A DNA stretch of 64,000 nt from JBGSMX01 sp963790405 (GCA_963790405.1 CAWBOJ010000008.1:62001-126000), one strand, 5' to 3'; numbered from the stretch's first letter, positions 18,972-29,617 are shown. Numbers and translations are program-made. Notes: generated by a model from the letters alone, not told the origin.

Positions 18972-20276
18972 GTCTTTCGGTGGAACCGAGCGCTGCTCCC
19001 TTGCGGGGCACGCTGCGCGTCCCGGGCGACAAGTCAGTGTCACATAGGGCGATTCTGTTCTCGGCCATGGCCGAAGGTGTGTCCGATTTGAGCGGCTTGC
19101 TCGATTCGGCGGACGTGCGCTCCACGATCGGGGCGGTGAGCGCTCTGGGTGCGCGTGTCGAGTTGCAGCTAGATGCGGCTGGTGGGCTGGGCGGGACCGT
19201 GACAGGGTGGGGCGCGAGCGGTCCCACATCGCCTCTGGCAGACGTTGACTGCGGCAACAGTGGCACCACGGCGCGACTGCTTCCAGGCGTGGTGGCGGGA
19301 TGGCCCGGTGTCGTGGCGACACTCGTCGGCGATGACTCGCTCTCGAAGCGACCGATGCGACGCGTGTCGGAGCCTCTGTCGAGGATGGGCGCGCAGCTCG
19401 AGGCTCCAGACGGACATCTGCCGATGACGAGTTTCAGGCGCGACTCTGTCGGCGCTGGACTATACCGGCCCGGTTGCAAGTGCCCAGGTGAAGACCGCGA
19501 TTCTGCTGGCGGGTCTTCATGCCGACGGGCGGACGATCGTGCACGAGCCTGCTGCGAGCCGGGATCACACCGAGCGTCTGCTGCCCGTGTTCGGAGTGCC
19601 GGTGGGGCGTGACGAGCTCACGCATTCGTGTTGGGTCGACGGTCCGGCGCAGCCGAGCGCGGGCACGGTGCATGTGCCGGCCGACCCGTCTTCGGCGGCA
19701 TTCATGGTGGTGGCCGCACTGCTCGTTGCCGACAGCGACATCCGTCTCGAGAACGTCTCGCTCAACCCGACGCGCGTGGGCTTCCTGGCAGTGCTCGAGC
19801 GCATGGGGGCCGATATCGCGCTCGCCGAGGGAAGTGAGTTCGGTACCGAGCCTCGCGGCACGATCCTGGTGCGTTCGACTCCGCACCTGAAGGCCACGAC
19901 GGTCCACGCGCCAGAAGTGCCGTCGTTGATCGACGAGATTCCGATTCTAGCCGTGGCGGCGACTCAAGCCGAGGGTACGACACGCTTCGAGGGTGTGGGG
20001 GAGTTGCGGGTCAAGGAGTCCGACCGGCTCACCGCGATTGCACAGGCTCTGACGGCGATGGGAGCTTCCGTGCGTGTGTCGGCCGATACGCTGGAGATCG
20101 ACGGCCCTGTCGATTTGACGCGCGCGCAGGTGGATTCGTTGGGGGATCACCGGCTCGCTATGGCGTGGGCTGTTGCCGGGTTGGCGGGTGACGGGATGGA
20201 CATCGACCGGTTCGAGGCGGTTGCGGTATCGTATCCTGGCTTCATGGATGATCTGGGTACGTTGGGAGCACGCTAG
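18968..20276 (+). CDS. aroA: 3-phosphoshikimate 1-carboxyvinyltransferase (EPSP synthase)
   Basis: Sixth step of the shikimate pathway. GTG 18968. The start carries RGTLRVPGDKSVSHRAILFS (phosphate-binding Lys-Ser) and DCGNSGTTARLLPGV. A +1 shift near 19430 is repaired to read TVSGATLSALDYTGPVAS, then QVKTAILLAGL, VPADPSSAAFMVVAAL, LIDEIPILAVAA and ELRVKESDRL, all EPSP synthase landmarks. About 435 residues. The last bases abut the cmk ATG. Confidence 0.93.
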
Positions 20277-20947
20277 ATGATAATCGCGATCGACGGTCCT
20301 GCCGGTTCCGGCAAGTCGACCGTCGCCAAGTCGGTCGCCCGGCGGCTGGCCATGCACTACCTCGACACGGGAGCCATGTACCGTAGCGTCGCATGGGCTG
20401 CTCGGCAGGGGGGAATCGGACTCGATGATGTCGCGGGTGTGGCGTCGGTTGCTCACAGCGTGGTCATCGCTTTCGAACACGACACCGCCACGGGACTTCC
20501 AACGCGGGTGATGGTCGATGGCACGGACGTCACAGACGCGATTCGCACTCCGGCCATAGACGATGCAGTGAGCGCCGTGGCTCGCATGCCCGAGGTTCGC
20601 GCCGCGATGGTGCCGATACAGCGTGCCGAGGCCGCGCACGGAGATCTGGTCGCGGAGGGTCGCGACATCGGAACGGTTGTGTTTCCGGACGCCGCGCTGA
20701 AGGTCTACCTCACGGCATCTGCCGAGGAACGCGCTCGTCGACGTCATGTCGAACTCGTTGAGCGGGGCGAGGCGATCGACCAGAGTGCCGTACGCGAACG
20801 GATGGCCGTGCGTGACACAGCGGATTCCAGTCGCGAAGCGGCGCCTCTTGCAGCGGCACGAGGACGCGGTCATGCTCGACACGACAGGACTCAGCGTCGA
20901 TGACGTCGTCGAGCGCATTGCGGAGTCTGGCCGAGGAGCGTTCGTGA
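20277..20947 (+). CDS. cmk: cytidylate kinase
   Basis: Phosphorylates CMP/dCMP. The N-terminus reads IAIDGPAGSGKSTVAKSVA (P-loop), then YLDTGAMYRSVA, LVAEGRDIGTVVFPDA and RDTADSSREAAPL. A +1 shift near 20852 restores QRHEDAVMLDTTGLSVDDV. A second +1 at about 20925 is inferred because it gives the ending AELAEERS and a TGA at 20945-20947 that overlaps the next GTG. Without that repair the frame runs straight into plsC. About 223 residues. Confidence 0.88.
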
Positions 20948-21617
20948 GCGACGAAGCTGATAGGCTCCCGCTTTCGCGCCCGCATCCGCACGCTCGCTTC
21001 GCGGCAGTCCTGAAAGCCACGGCTGGCAGGCTCCTCCTCGCTGCGTTCAGGGTGCGCGCGGTCGATATCGACCGCATCCCGGCATCGAGCGGAGCGATTC
21101 TTGCGGGCAATCACGTCTCGTACGGTGACCCGACGCTGTTGTGGTGCGTGGCTCCTCGGCAGGTACGCTTCATGGGCAAGGCGGAGCTGTGGGACAATCC
21201 GCTGTTCGCGTGGGTGCTGGCACGCGTCTTAGCGTTTCCTGTGCGCAGAGGTGCAGCGGACCGCCAGGCGATATCGACCGCAACGGGCTACCTCAAAGAA
21301 GGCTCGCTCGTGGGCATTTTCCCCGAAGGCACGCGGAGTCGAAATGCCGAGGGATTGGGCGAGGGCCAGGAGGGCGTCGCGTTCATCGCGATGCGAGCAG
21401 GCGTGCCCATCGTTCCGGTTGGGATCGACGGTACGGCGCGCATCAAGCCCGAGGGCACTCGCATGCTACGCTTTCCGCGCGTGACGATGTGTTTCGGCGA
21501 GCCGGTGGATCCGAGCCGACTACTCCGAGTTGCCGCGCAAGCGAACGGCTGAGTGCCATCACGCGCGAGGTGATGGAACGCATCGCAGCCGAAGTCGAGC
21601 GCGCCGGAAGGTCGTGA
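20944..21617 (+). CDS. plsC: 1-acyl-sn-glycerol-3-phosphate acyltransferase
   Basis: Transfers the second acyl chain to make phosphatidic acid at the membrane. GTG 20944 lies in a GTGA overlap with cmk. The catalytic motif is ILAGNHVSYGDPTLLW (NHx4D-type His and Asp); FMGKAELW, LVGIFPEGTRSR and VPIVPVGIDGT are the further acyltransferase blocks. Two +1 shifts near 21517 and 21540 restore the tail DYSELPRKERLSAITREVME, ending at TGA 21615-21617. About 224 residues. Cmk–PlsC–IspH order is common in actinobacteria and Gram-positive anaerobes. Confidence 0.88.
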
Positions 21618-21621
21618 AGGG

Positions 21622-22456
21622 ATGAAGGTCGAGGTCGCGCAGCACGCGGGCGTTTGCTACGGCGTGGAGCGCGCTTTGCGTTTGGCCGAGGAGGCTGCGG
21701 CGCTTGGCGTGAACGTTCATACGCTCGGGCCGCTGATTCACAACCCCCAAGCGGTCGCACACCTCCGCGAGCAGGGAGTCGAGGTCGCAGCCTGTCTTGA
21801 CGATGCCGAGGACGGCACGCTCATCATTCGCTCCCACGGGGTCGATCCGGCGATCATCTCCGAAGCCGAGAAGCGCGGGATGGACGTCGATCGACGCCAC
21901 GTGTCCGTTCGTCTCGGCGGCACACACGTGCGCACGCGAGCTGGCCGACGAGGGACTCTCCGTCATCATCGTGGGCGAAGAGGACCACCCGGAGGTCGAG
22001 GGCATCCAGGCGCACGCCGGGGGCAAGGCCTTCATCGTGCAATCCGCCGAGGACCTGCCGGAGCGGCTGCCCTCGCGCAAGGTCGGGGTTGTCGTGCAGA
22101 CGACGCAGTCGCTCGCACGGCTGGAGGAGGTCGTCAACGCGCTGCTACCACGCGTGAACGAGTTGCGCGTGTGCAACACGATCTGCTCGGCAACTGCGAA
22201 GCGGCAGCTCTCTGCCGAGGAGCTTGCGAAGACCGTCGACGTGATGGTGGTGGTCGGAGGTCACAACTCCGGCAACACGACCCGTCTCGCCGAGATCTGC
22301 CGAGGAGTGAACGAACGCACGTATCACGTCGAGACTTCAGAGGAATTGCGGGCCGAGTGGTTCGAGGGCGCCGATTCGGTGGGCGTGACCGCTGGTGCCT
22401 CGACGCCCGACAAGCAGATGCAAGACGTCATCGCCGCGATCGAAGCGATCGGATAG
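21622..22456 (+). CDS. ispH: 4-hydroxy-3-methylbut-2-enyl diphosphate reductase
   Basis: Last step of the MEP isoprenoid pathway, a [4Fe-4S] enzyme. The three cluster cysteines are visible: HAGVCYGVERAL at residue 12, DATCPFVSAAH after a +1 shift near 21890, and RVCNTICSATAKRQ. VGGHNSGNTTRL and VTAGASTPD are the other family motifs. About 278 residues, normal length. The DUF512 gene begins 5 bases later. Confidence 0.92.
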
Positions 22457-22461
22457 CACGT

Positions 22462-23814
22462 GTGAGTACGCGTGCCGATTACGGCGCCTCGACGCGGTCG
22501 TGGCAGATCATCGTGTCGATCGAGGCGGGCAGTCCGGCTGACCGAGCAAGCATCGATGCCCGGGAGTGCTGTGGTCGAAGTCGATGGCGTGGTCGTGCGA
22601 GATCTCATCGACTGGCGTTGGCTGACAGACGGAAACGAGATCACCGTCACCGTGCAAGACGCTCAGGGCGCACGCCGCGAATTCGATCTTGACCGCGCGC
22701 CCACAGAATCGTGGGGCATCGAGTTCGATGATCCGCTGTTCGATCGCATCCACACGTGTCGCAACGACTGCGTGTTCTGCTTCATGGCGCAGCTTCCCGA
22801 AGGGCCTGCGCCCGGCGCTCTACATCCGCGACGACGACTACCGCCTGTCGTTTCTGCAAGGCAACTTCGTCACGCTCACCAATCTCACCGACGACGACGT
22901 GGCGCGCATCGATCGAGCAGCGTCTCTCGCCGCTGTACGTCTCTTTGCACGCGGTCGATCCCGAGGTTCGGGCTCGTCTCGTGTGCGCGCATCGCGACGA
23001 CGAGCGCTCGAGCGCTTCGACCAGCTCGCGCGAGGCGGGGATCTCATCTGCACGTGCAGATCGTGCTCGTGCCGGGCATCAACGACGGCGAGGAACTCGA
23101 CCGGACGCTCGAGTGGCTTGCGCGAGCGTCCGGGGGTGGAATCGGTCGGAATCGTGCCGCTTGGCTACACGCGCTTCCAGGATCGCTTCTCGGCAAGTTA
23201 TGAGAATCCGAGCGAGCGCTGCGATCGTCATCGAGCAGGTGCAGCGCTGGCAGTTCGAGCATGCGCGATCGCGACGGGCGTCACGTGGGTCCACCTCGCC
23301 GATGAGTTCTACCTGAACGCGCGCGCGCCGTTCCCGCGCACCGAGTGGTACGACGATTTTCCGCAGTACGAGAACGGCATCGGACTCGTTCGCACGTTCG
23401 TCGACGAGGTCATGGAGCTTCGAACGCAGCTCGCAGGCGGCCTTGCTCGCCCTGCCTGCAGGCGACGAACGGGTCACGATCGTGACCGGCATGATGGCGG
23501 CGACCACACTCGCGGGCGCGTTCGACGCGTGCGATGCGGTCGGAAGGGTGCGCCTGCTCGCCGTCCCCAACGCATTCTTCGGCGGGAACGTCTCGGTGAC
23601 CGGTCTACTTGCGGGAGTGGACGTTGTGAGCGGTATCGTGCGCGACGGGCACGGCGGGACGTACGTGCTGCCGGATGTGATGTTCAATGCCGACGGTCTC
23701 ACCGTCGACGACATGACGGCCGAGGACCTGCGCGCGCAAACATCTGCGGAAATCGAAGTGGTGAGCGCAGATGCGGCCGGTCTTCTCGCCGGGCTTCGAC
23801 TGGCGGCCGACTAG
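22462..23814 (+). CDS. DUF512/PDZ-like radical SAM protein, heavily frame-disrupted
   Basis: Conserved iron-sulfur protein of unknown function. GTG 22462 gives a PDZ-like N-terminus (VSIEAGSPADRASI). The radical SAM cluster motif is THCRNDCVFCF-like (residues read HTCRNDCVFCFMAQLPEGLR), followed by LYIRDDDYRLSFLQGNFVTL, LYVSLHAVDPEVRARL, VQIVLVPGINDGEELDRTL, VGIVPLGYTRF and the DUF512 region ending VTGLLAGVDVVSGIV. At least six shifts occur between 22540 and 23440, so the middle is approximate. Total about 450 residues, as in the family (TIGR03279). Adjacency to der is a conserved feature in Firmicutes and suggests a role connected with ribosomes, which is not shown. Confidence 0.82.
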
Positions 23815-23943
23815 GCGTTCCGCCTTGACGAACGCAGCGCGCAAGGCCGCGTGAATTGCCGGTTACATGATATGATGCGTCGCTGCAGGCGCCCGACTTT
23901 GGGCAGATTCTTCTGAGAGTCCGAGACAACGGATGGTACAGGT

Positions 23944-25252
23944 ATGACGCTCCCTATCGTCGCAGTCGTGGGACGTCCCAATGTGGGCAAGTCCACGCTC
24001 GTCAATCGCATAGCCGAAGCGTCCGATGCCATCGTTCACGAGGCACGCGGCGTGACGCGCGACCGCTCGTATCATCGGGCGGACTGGAACGGTCACGAGT
24101 TCATGCTGATCGACACGGGCGGCATCGAGACCGACAAGGACGATCCGTTCGCCGAGTCGATCACGACGCAGGCTGTCACAGCCGCCAACGAGGCGGATGT
24201 CATCATCGTGCTGGTCGACAGCACGACGGGAGTTCTGTCGGGCGACGAGGATGTTGCCCGACTGCTGAAACGAACCGACAAGCCGGTGTTTCTGCTGGTG
24301 AACAAGATGGACACGCCCGGACGCGAAGACGCGATGCATGAATTCTGGTCGCTCGGCCTCGGTCAACCGTGGGCCGTCTCGGCTACTCACGGACACGGAA
24401 CAGGCGACTTCCTGGACGCCATGGTGGACGCGCTTCCGCCAGTCGAACCCTACGTGGAAACCGATGCCATCGACGTCGCAATCATCGGGCGGCCGAATGC
24501 CGGGAAGTCCTCGATGTTCAACCGCCTCGCGGGTGTCGAGCGTGCGATCGTGAGCGACGTGGCCGGCACGACCCGAGACACGCTCGACGTGTTGGTAGAG
24601 CGGGACGAACGCTCGTACCGCTTCGTGGATACTGCAGGGATTCGTCGCAAGTCGCAGATCGAAGAGTCAGTCGAGTACTACGGCTTCGTGCGGGCCATGC
24701 GTGCCATCGATCACGCACAAGTCGCGCTGCTGATGATCGACTCCACCATCGGCATCACCGATGGCGATCAGCGGATTGCGCGCTTCGCCTCCGAGCGCGG
24801 GTGCGGGCTCGTTGTCATCATGAACAAGTGGGATCTGGTCACCACGGAAGAACAGCGAGACTCACTCGCGATGCAGATGGAAGACCAGCTGGGTTTCGTA
24901 TCGTATGCGCCTCGTCGTGCGTACGAGCGCTCTTACGGGCGCCAAGGTGCAGCGCATCTTCTCGGCGATTGACACGAGCTACGACTCGTATTCGCGCGAG
25001 ATCACGACCAGCGCACTCAACCGCTTGCTCACCGAGATGCGGGAGTTCGGACACACCGTGAGCAAGGGTCCGAAGACGTTGCGCATCCATTACGTGACGC
25101 AGACACATGTTGCACCACCAGGATTCACCTTCTTCGCCAACCATCCGAGACTCGCAGACGACTCGTTCAAGCGCTACGTTGAGAATCGTATGCGCGCGGC
25201 GTTCGATCTGACGGGTACTCCGATCACGATCAAGTTCAAGCAGAAGGGCTGA
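23944..25252 (+). CDS. der: ribosome biogenesis GTPase Der (EngA)
   Basis: Double-GTPase that assists 50S assembly. G-domain 1: VVGRPNVGKSTLVNRI, DTGGIE, NKMD. G-domain 2: IIGRPNAGKSSMFNRL, DTAGIRRKSQ, NKWD. A +1 shift near 24910 restores VVRTSALTGAKVQRIF and the KH-like C-terminal domain ending PITIKFKQKG. About 436 residues, full length. A 129-base gap precedes it, so it may have its own promoter, though none is clear. Confidence 0.95.
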
Positions 25253-25262
25253 CACGAGCTCG

Positions 25263-25955
25263 ATGTCGACGTTCATCTCGATAGCGGTGACGCTCGTCGT
25301 CTCGTATCTGCTTGGAGCGATTCCGTTCGCGCTGATTGTTGGGAAGGTCTTCTACGACGTCGACTTGCGCGATCGCGGCTCAGGCAATCTGGGTGCAACG
25401 AACGTCTTTCGGGTTCTAGGCTGGAAGGCGGGGCTGGCTGTACTGATCCTGGACATCGCGAAAGGCGCCGTCGCGGTAGCCGTTGGATACCTGGTGCACC
25501 TCGTGGGGATGGGTCCACAGGCACAGGACTGGCTACTGATCACAGCTGCGCTTGCTGCTGTGGCGGGCCACTCGTACTCTCCCTACATCAAGTTGCGTGG
25601 CGGCAAGGGCGTGGCCACGGCCGCTGGAGCGCTCCTCGTGGTGACACCTCTTGCGTGGCCGTTTCTCCTGGTGACGTTCCTGATCGTCGGGTTCGCATCC
25701 CGCATGGTGTCTCTCGCCTCGATCACGACCGCTGTGGTATTTCCGTTCCTGTGTTTGTGGCTGTACTCGGACCATCTGCCCATAGTCGGGATGTCGTTCG
25801 CGGCGTCCGCGCTCGTATTGTGGCGGCATCGTTCGAACATGGGTCGCATCGTCAAAGGGGAAGAAGCTAAGTTAGGACGCAGCGCGGATGCGCTACGCAG
25901 CGCCGCGACCGGGGCGGATGTTGGCGAGAGTGAGTCAGGCGAGACGGGGGAGTAG
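25263..25955 (+). CDS. plsY: glycerol-3-phosphate acyltransferase PlsY
   Basis: Membrane enzyme transferring acyl from acyl-phosphate to sn-1 of glycerol 3-phosphate. The intact 230-residue product carries the three PlsY cytoplasmic motifs: RDRGSGNLGATNVFR, KLRGGKGVATAAGA, and the HRSNMGRIVKGEE ending; hydrophobic helices separate them. An unusual Ala/Ser/Glu-rich tail of about 28 residues follows. It starts 10 bases after der and ends just before gpsA, which makes its substrate. Confidence 0.94.
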   Translation: MSTFISIAVTLVVSYLLGAIPFALIVGKVFYDVDLRDRGSGNLGATNVFRVLGWKAGLAVLILDIAKGAVAVAVGYLVHLVGMGPQAQDWLLITAALAAVAGHSYSPYIKLRGGKGVATAAGALLVVTPLAWPFLLVTFLIVGFASRMVSLASITTAVVFPFLCLWLYSDHLPIVGMSFAASALVLWRHRSNMGRIVKGEEAKLGRSADALRSAATGADVGESESGETGE

Positions 25956-25957
25956 CG

Positions 25958-26976
25958 ATGCGTGTTGCAGTGATCGGCGCGGGATCATGGGGTACTGCGG
26001 TCTCATGGCTTCTGGGTGGAAAGGGTCACGAGATCCAGCTGTGGGCGCGCGAACCGGAGATTGCTGAAGCCGTGAACGCCGAGCATCACAATCCGCTGTA
26101 TCTGAAAGACATCGTGCTTCCCTCCAATGTGAGTGCTACGCCTGACATCGAAGCTGCGCTTGCCGGGGTCGAAGCGGTCGTCATGGTCACGCCGAGCGTG
26201 GGCGTGCGTTCCACTGCTGAAGCCATGCGGGCTTATCTGCCCTACGGACACGCCGGTCGTCATCCTTTCCAAGGGCGTCGAGAACGGCACGCTGATGCTG
26301 ATGACCGAGGTGCTCGAAGATGTACTCGGCGGACGCGAGCGAATCGCCGGACTCTCCGGGCCCAACCATGCCGAGGAGGTCAGCAAGGGGATTCCCTCGG
26401 CAACGGTGGTTGCGGCGCACGAGGAGGGTATTGCGCGCTTCTTCCAAGACGTGTTCATGGCCCCGACGTTTCGTGTCTACACGAATCCCGATGTCATCGG
26501 GGTCGAGCTGTGCGCGGCGTCGAAGAACGTCATCGCTGTCGCGGCGGGAATGTCCGACGGTCTGGGTTACGGAGACAACACGAAGGCCACTCTGATGACC
26601 CGCGGGTCTTGCCGAAATGTCGCGTCTGGGTCGCGCACGAGGAGCGAACCCGCTCACGTACATGGGTCTGGCCGGCATGGGTGACCTGATCGCAACGTGC
26701 ACGTCCAAGCACAGCCGCAACCGTGGTCTCGGCGAGCACGTCGCCAAGGGTGGCACGGTCGCTTCGTACGAGACAGAGACGAACATGGTTGCCGAAGGCG
26801 CGGTGAGCTGCATCTCAGTCGACGAACTCGCGCGCACCGAGGGGCTCGAGTTGCCCATCACCCAACGCGTGCGAGCTATCCTGCACGAGGGTGCCGACAT
26901 CACCTTGGCCGGAGACGCGCTGATGGGCCGAGAAGCCCGTGACGAGCTGCACGGTATGGACCTCCTCGGCTACTGA
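25958..26976 (+). CDS. gpsA: glycerol-3-phosphate dehydrogenase [NAD(P)+]
   Basis: Reduces dihydroxyacetone phosphate to sn-glycerol 3-phosphate for phospholipid synthesis. VAVIGAGSWGTAVSWLL is the Rossmann start. Two +1 shifts, near 26248 (restoring DTPVVILSKGVENGT) and near 26603 (restoring RGLAEMSRLG), are needed. Between and after them SGPNHAEEVSKGIPSATVVA, ELCAASKNVIAVAAGMSDGL (catalytic Lys) and GLAGMGDLIATCTSKHSRNR are standard GpsA blocks. About 339 residues. Together plsY, gpsA and plsC cover phosphatidate synthesis. Confidence 0.94.
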
Positions 26977-27050
26977 CATGCGACGGTGCGCGTTGATGCG
27001 TTACGCTGTCTGCCATGGACTCCGGTGAAGGCGTGTGACGGGAGCGGGGA

Positions 27051-27722
27051 ATGGCCGATAAGGTGTTGATCGCTCCGTCGATTCTCTCCGCTGATTTCGA
27101 TCGACTCGGAGAGGCCGTCGAGCTCGTTCAAGACGGGGGCGCGGACTTCATCCACGTCGATGTGATGGACGGGCACTTCGTGCCGAACCTCACGATCGGG
27201 CCGCCTGTAGTGAAGGCTCTCAAGCGCGTGGCGACGGTACCGCTCGACGTCCACCTGATGATCGACAATGCCGATTCGACGGTGCAGTGGTATCTCGACG
27301 CGGGCGCCGACTGGGTGACCGTACACGTTGAGGCGTGCGATCGGCTCGACCACGTGATCGGGTCGATCCACTCTGCGGGCGCTAAGGCTGGCGTATCGCT
27401 CAACCCCGGGACTCCGATCGACGCGGTTCGGGATGTTCTCGGCCAGATAGACATGGTGCTGGTGATGAGCGTGAACCCCGGGTTTGGCGGGCAGTCCTTC
27501 ATTCCGGGCACCGTCGATAAGGTGCGGGAGTTGTCAGCGATGTGCACCCAGGAAGGTGTCGCGCCGCTGATCCAGGTCGATGGCGGTATCGACACGACGA
27601 CCGCGCCGCTCGTGGCGGCTGTAGGAGCGCGGTGTCTGGTGGCGGGGAGCGCCGTGTTTTGCCAAGACGACCCGGTTCGCGCGATGCAGGCAATCCGAGA
27701 GGCCGCGCTGGGGGCGCTATAA
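27051..27722 (+). CDS. rpe: ribulose-phosphate 3-epimerase
   Basis: Interconverts ribulose 5-phosphate and xylulose 5-phosphate in the pentose phosphate pathway. The intact 223-residue TIM-barrel has LIAPSILSADF, FIHVDVMDGHFVPNLTIGP (metal His/Asp), VHLMI, VMSVNPGFGGQSFIP and QVDGGIDTTTAP. GGAGCGGGGA lies just before ATG 27051. It is 74 bases after gpsA. Its product feeds the ribulose 5-phosphate pool used by RibBA downstream, though they are probably separate transcripts. Confidence 0.95.
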   Translation: MADKVLIAPSILSADFDRLGEAVELVQDGGADFIHVDVMDGHFVPNLTIGPPVVKALKRVATVPLDVHLMIDNADSTVQWYLDAGADWVTVHVEACDRLDHVIGSIHSAGAKAGVSLNPGTPIDAVRDVLGQIDMVLVMSVNPGFGGQSFIPGTVDKVRELSAMCTQEGVAPLIQVDGGIDTTTAPLVAAVGARCLVAGSAVFCQDDPVRAMQAIREAALGAL

Positions 27723-27865
27723 CTCGAGGGGCTGTGGTAGGTACACCCGTGCAATCCTGCGAGCGGAAGACATGAACGCCGTGAATCAGGGTACCCAAAC
27801 CTATTGGATCTGACCGCACGAGGTGAGACGGATGGGCGTCTTGCCGGTCACGAGAGGTGAGGGGT

Positions 27866-28288
27866 ATGGGCATCTTCAAGGACGTGAAGAACGCAGCGAA
27901 GGACATGAAGGACCTTGCCGATACCGGCAAGCAAATGCAGGCCGAGAAGTACGGAACCACGAACCCCTTCAAGCAAATGGGCCAGGGGCTCTCGGAAGCG
28001 AACGCCGCAGTGCAGTCGCTTCAGGCCGAGCAGGCCAAGATGCAGCATCTGTTGGCCAACGGTATCGCCGGAACTGGTGTGATCAAGGAGCTGCGCGACA
28101 CCGGGATGCAGGTCAACTACCAGCCGCAGTTCGACATCGATCTTGTCGTCACGATCGAGGGACGCGAGCCCTATGACGCGACGATTCGCCAGGTCGTGGC
28201 GATGTCTGTGCTGCCGCAGTTCCAGCCGGGTGCTGTCATGCCTGTCCACGTGGACCCGGCCGACACGAGCTCGCTCATGATCGGATGA
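27866..28288 (+). CDS. uncharacterised actinobacterial protein
   Basis: I do not recognise a named function. ATG 27866 is chosen because GAGGTGAGGGG precedes it; an in-frame start nine bases upstream would lie on that site. The 140-residue product has an amphipathic, Lys/Gln-rich N-terminal half (DVKNAAKDMKDLADTGKQMQ) that may form helices or a coiled coil. A beta-rich C-terminal half (VVTIEGREPYDATIRQVV, then PGAVMPVHVDPAD) resembles short domains seen repeatedly in actinobacterial proteins of unknown role. No signal peptide or membrane helix. It is flanked by 143 bases upstream and the FMN riboswitch downstream, so it is probably monocistronic. Confidence 0.6.
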   Translation: MGIFKDVKNAAKDMKDLADTGKQMQAEKYGTTNPFKQMGQGLSEANAAVQSLQAEQAKMQHLLANGIAGTGVIKELRDTGMQVNYQPQFDIDLVVTIEGREPYDATIRQVVAMSVLPQFQPGAVMPVHVDPADTSSLMIG

Positions 28289-28353
28289 CGCCCCCGAGCA
28301 GGTGATGCGCTGCGTACGCAATGCCACGGCAGGTGTGATAGACTCCGAGCTGC

Positions 28354-28470
28354 ACTTTCTTCAGGGCGGGGTGAGATTCCCCACCGGCGGTGAAAGCCCG
28401 CGAACCCCGAGAGGGGCCGATCCGGTGAGATTCCGGAGCCGACGGTTAGAGTCCGGATGGGAGAAGGAAG
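28354..28470 (+). promoter_or_regulatory. FMN riboswitch (RFN element)
   Basis: The conserved RFN blocks follow in order: CTTCAGGGCGGGGTGA, TTCCCCACCGGCGGT, AGCCCGCGAACC, GATCCGGTGAGATTCCGG, AGCCGACGGTTAGAGTCCGG and GGGAGAAGGAAG, with closing stem CTTTCTTC/GAGAAGG. It sits 12 bases ahead of ribD ATG and senses FMN to shut off the riboflavin operon. The short distance to the start favours translational control by hiding the ribosome site (GAGAAGGAAGG); no intrinsic terminator is seen between aptamer and gene. A possible extended -10 (TGATAGACT, 28336-28344) lies just upstream. Confidence 0.96.
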
Positions 28471-28482
28471 GTCTCACGACCA

Positions 28483-29569
28483 ATGCGTCTGTTCACCGAC
28501 GTGGCGTCGACAATCTCCGACCCGTTCATGCGGCGCGCTTTCGTGCTTGCCGAGAATGGCCGAGGAGCCACATCCCCCAACCCGATGGTGGGCTGCGTAC
28601 TCGCACACGATGACGAGATCGTGGGCGAAGGCTGGCATGCGCGCGCCGGCGAGCCTCACGCCGAGATGATGGCGCTGGGGATGGCCGGCCCGCGAGCGGC
28701 TGGTGCGACTGCATACGTCACACTCGAACCCTGCAATCACCAAGGTCGCACCCCGCCGTGTTCGGAGGCGCTCATCACGCGTGGTGTGGCCGGGGTCGTT
28801 ATCGGCATGCCAGACCCGAACCCGGTCGCGGTGGGCGGCTCTGCTCGGATGCGCGAAGCGGGAATCGAGGTCGAATTCGAGCCCGACACCACACCCTTCG
28901 AGATCCAGAACGAAGCATGGCTGCACTGGGTGCGGACCGGGTTGCCGTTCGTGCAGGTGAAGACCGCGCTGTCACTGGACGGCCACGCCAATGTGCAGCC
29001 CGGAACCCCGTGCGCGATCACGGGCGAGGGAGGACGCGCGATCACGATGCAGCTGCGTTCGGCTGCAGACGCGATAGTCGTCGGCGCCGTCGACAGCGCG
29101 CAGTGACGATCCCGCACTGACTGTGCGTGATGGCAGTGGCGCGCCTGCAGCACGTCAGCCCCGAAGGCTGGTGCTCGGCAGGGGAGACGTGCCGGATGTT
29201 TCGCTGTTCCACGATGGTTTGGGTCCCAGCGCTGCATTGATACCCGAAGGGAGCAAGGCGCCCGACGGTGTCAGCGCGATTCACTATGGTGTTGAGAAGG
29301 GAATCGGGGGCGCGCTCGAGGTGTTGGGCCACGAGGGAATCGTGCGCGTGCTGGTTGAAGCCGGACCCGGACTACTTGCGGCACTGTGGGATGAGCAGCT
29401 CATAGACGAGTTGGTCCTTGTGCACGCCGGTGGCGTAGCCGGGGCGCAGGCCCCCGGACTGTTCGAAGGTTCCTCGGCATCGCCCGATCGCATCGTGGGT
29501 GAGATGAGAGCTGTTGAGACGGGGATATCAGGCGAGGATGCCGTGACGGTATGGCGTCCCCGCAGATAG
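28483..29569 (+). CDS. ribD: bifunctional riboflavin biosynthesis deaminase/reductase
   Basis: Deaminates and then reduces the pyrimidine intermediate of riboflavin synthesis. N-terminal deaminase: GRGATSPNPMVGCVL, GEPHAEMMAL (zinc His and catalytic Glu) and LEPCNHQGRTPPCSEAL (zinc cysteines). C-terminal reductase: FVQVKTALSLDGHAN, and after a +1 shift near 29110 SDDPALTVRDGSG ... VRVLVEAGPGLLAAL. About 362 residues. First gene of the operon. Confidence 0.95.
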
Positions 29570-29617
29570 CATTCGGAGCCGGTCGAAGTAGGCCGGGAAG
29601 GAGACGGTGAGGGAACG

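Noticed and set aside
20277..21552. Apparent cytidylate kinase–acyltransferase fusion, because the cmk C-terminus reads straight into plsC.
   Set aside because: Removing one base near 20925 gives a normal cmk ending (AELAEERS) with a TGA overlapping the plsC GTG, the same stop-start style used throughout this region.
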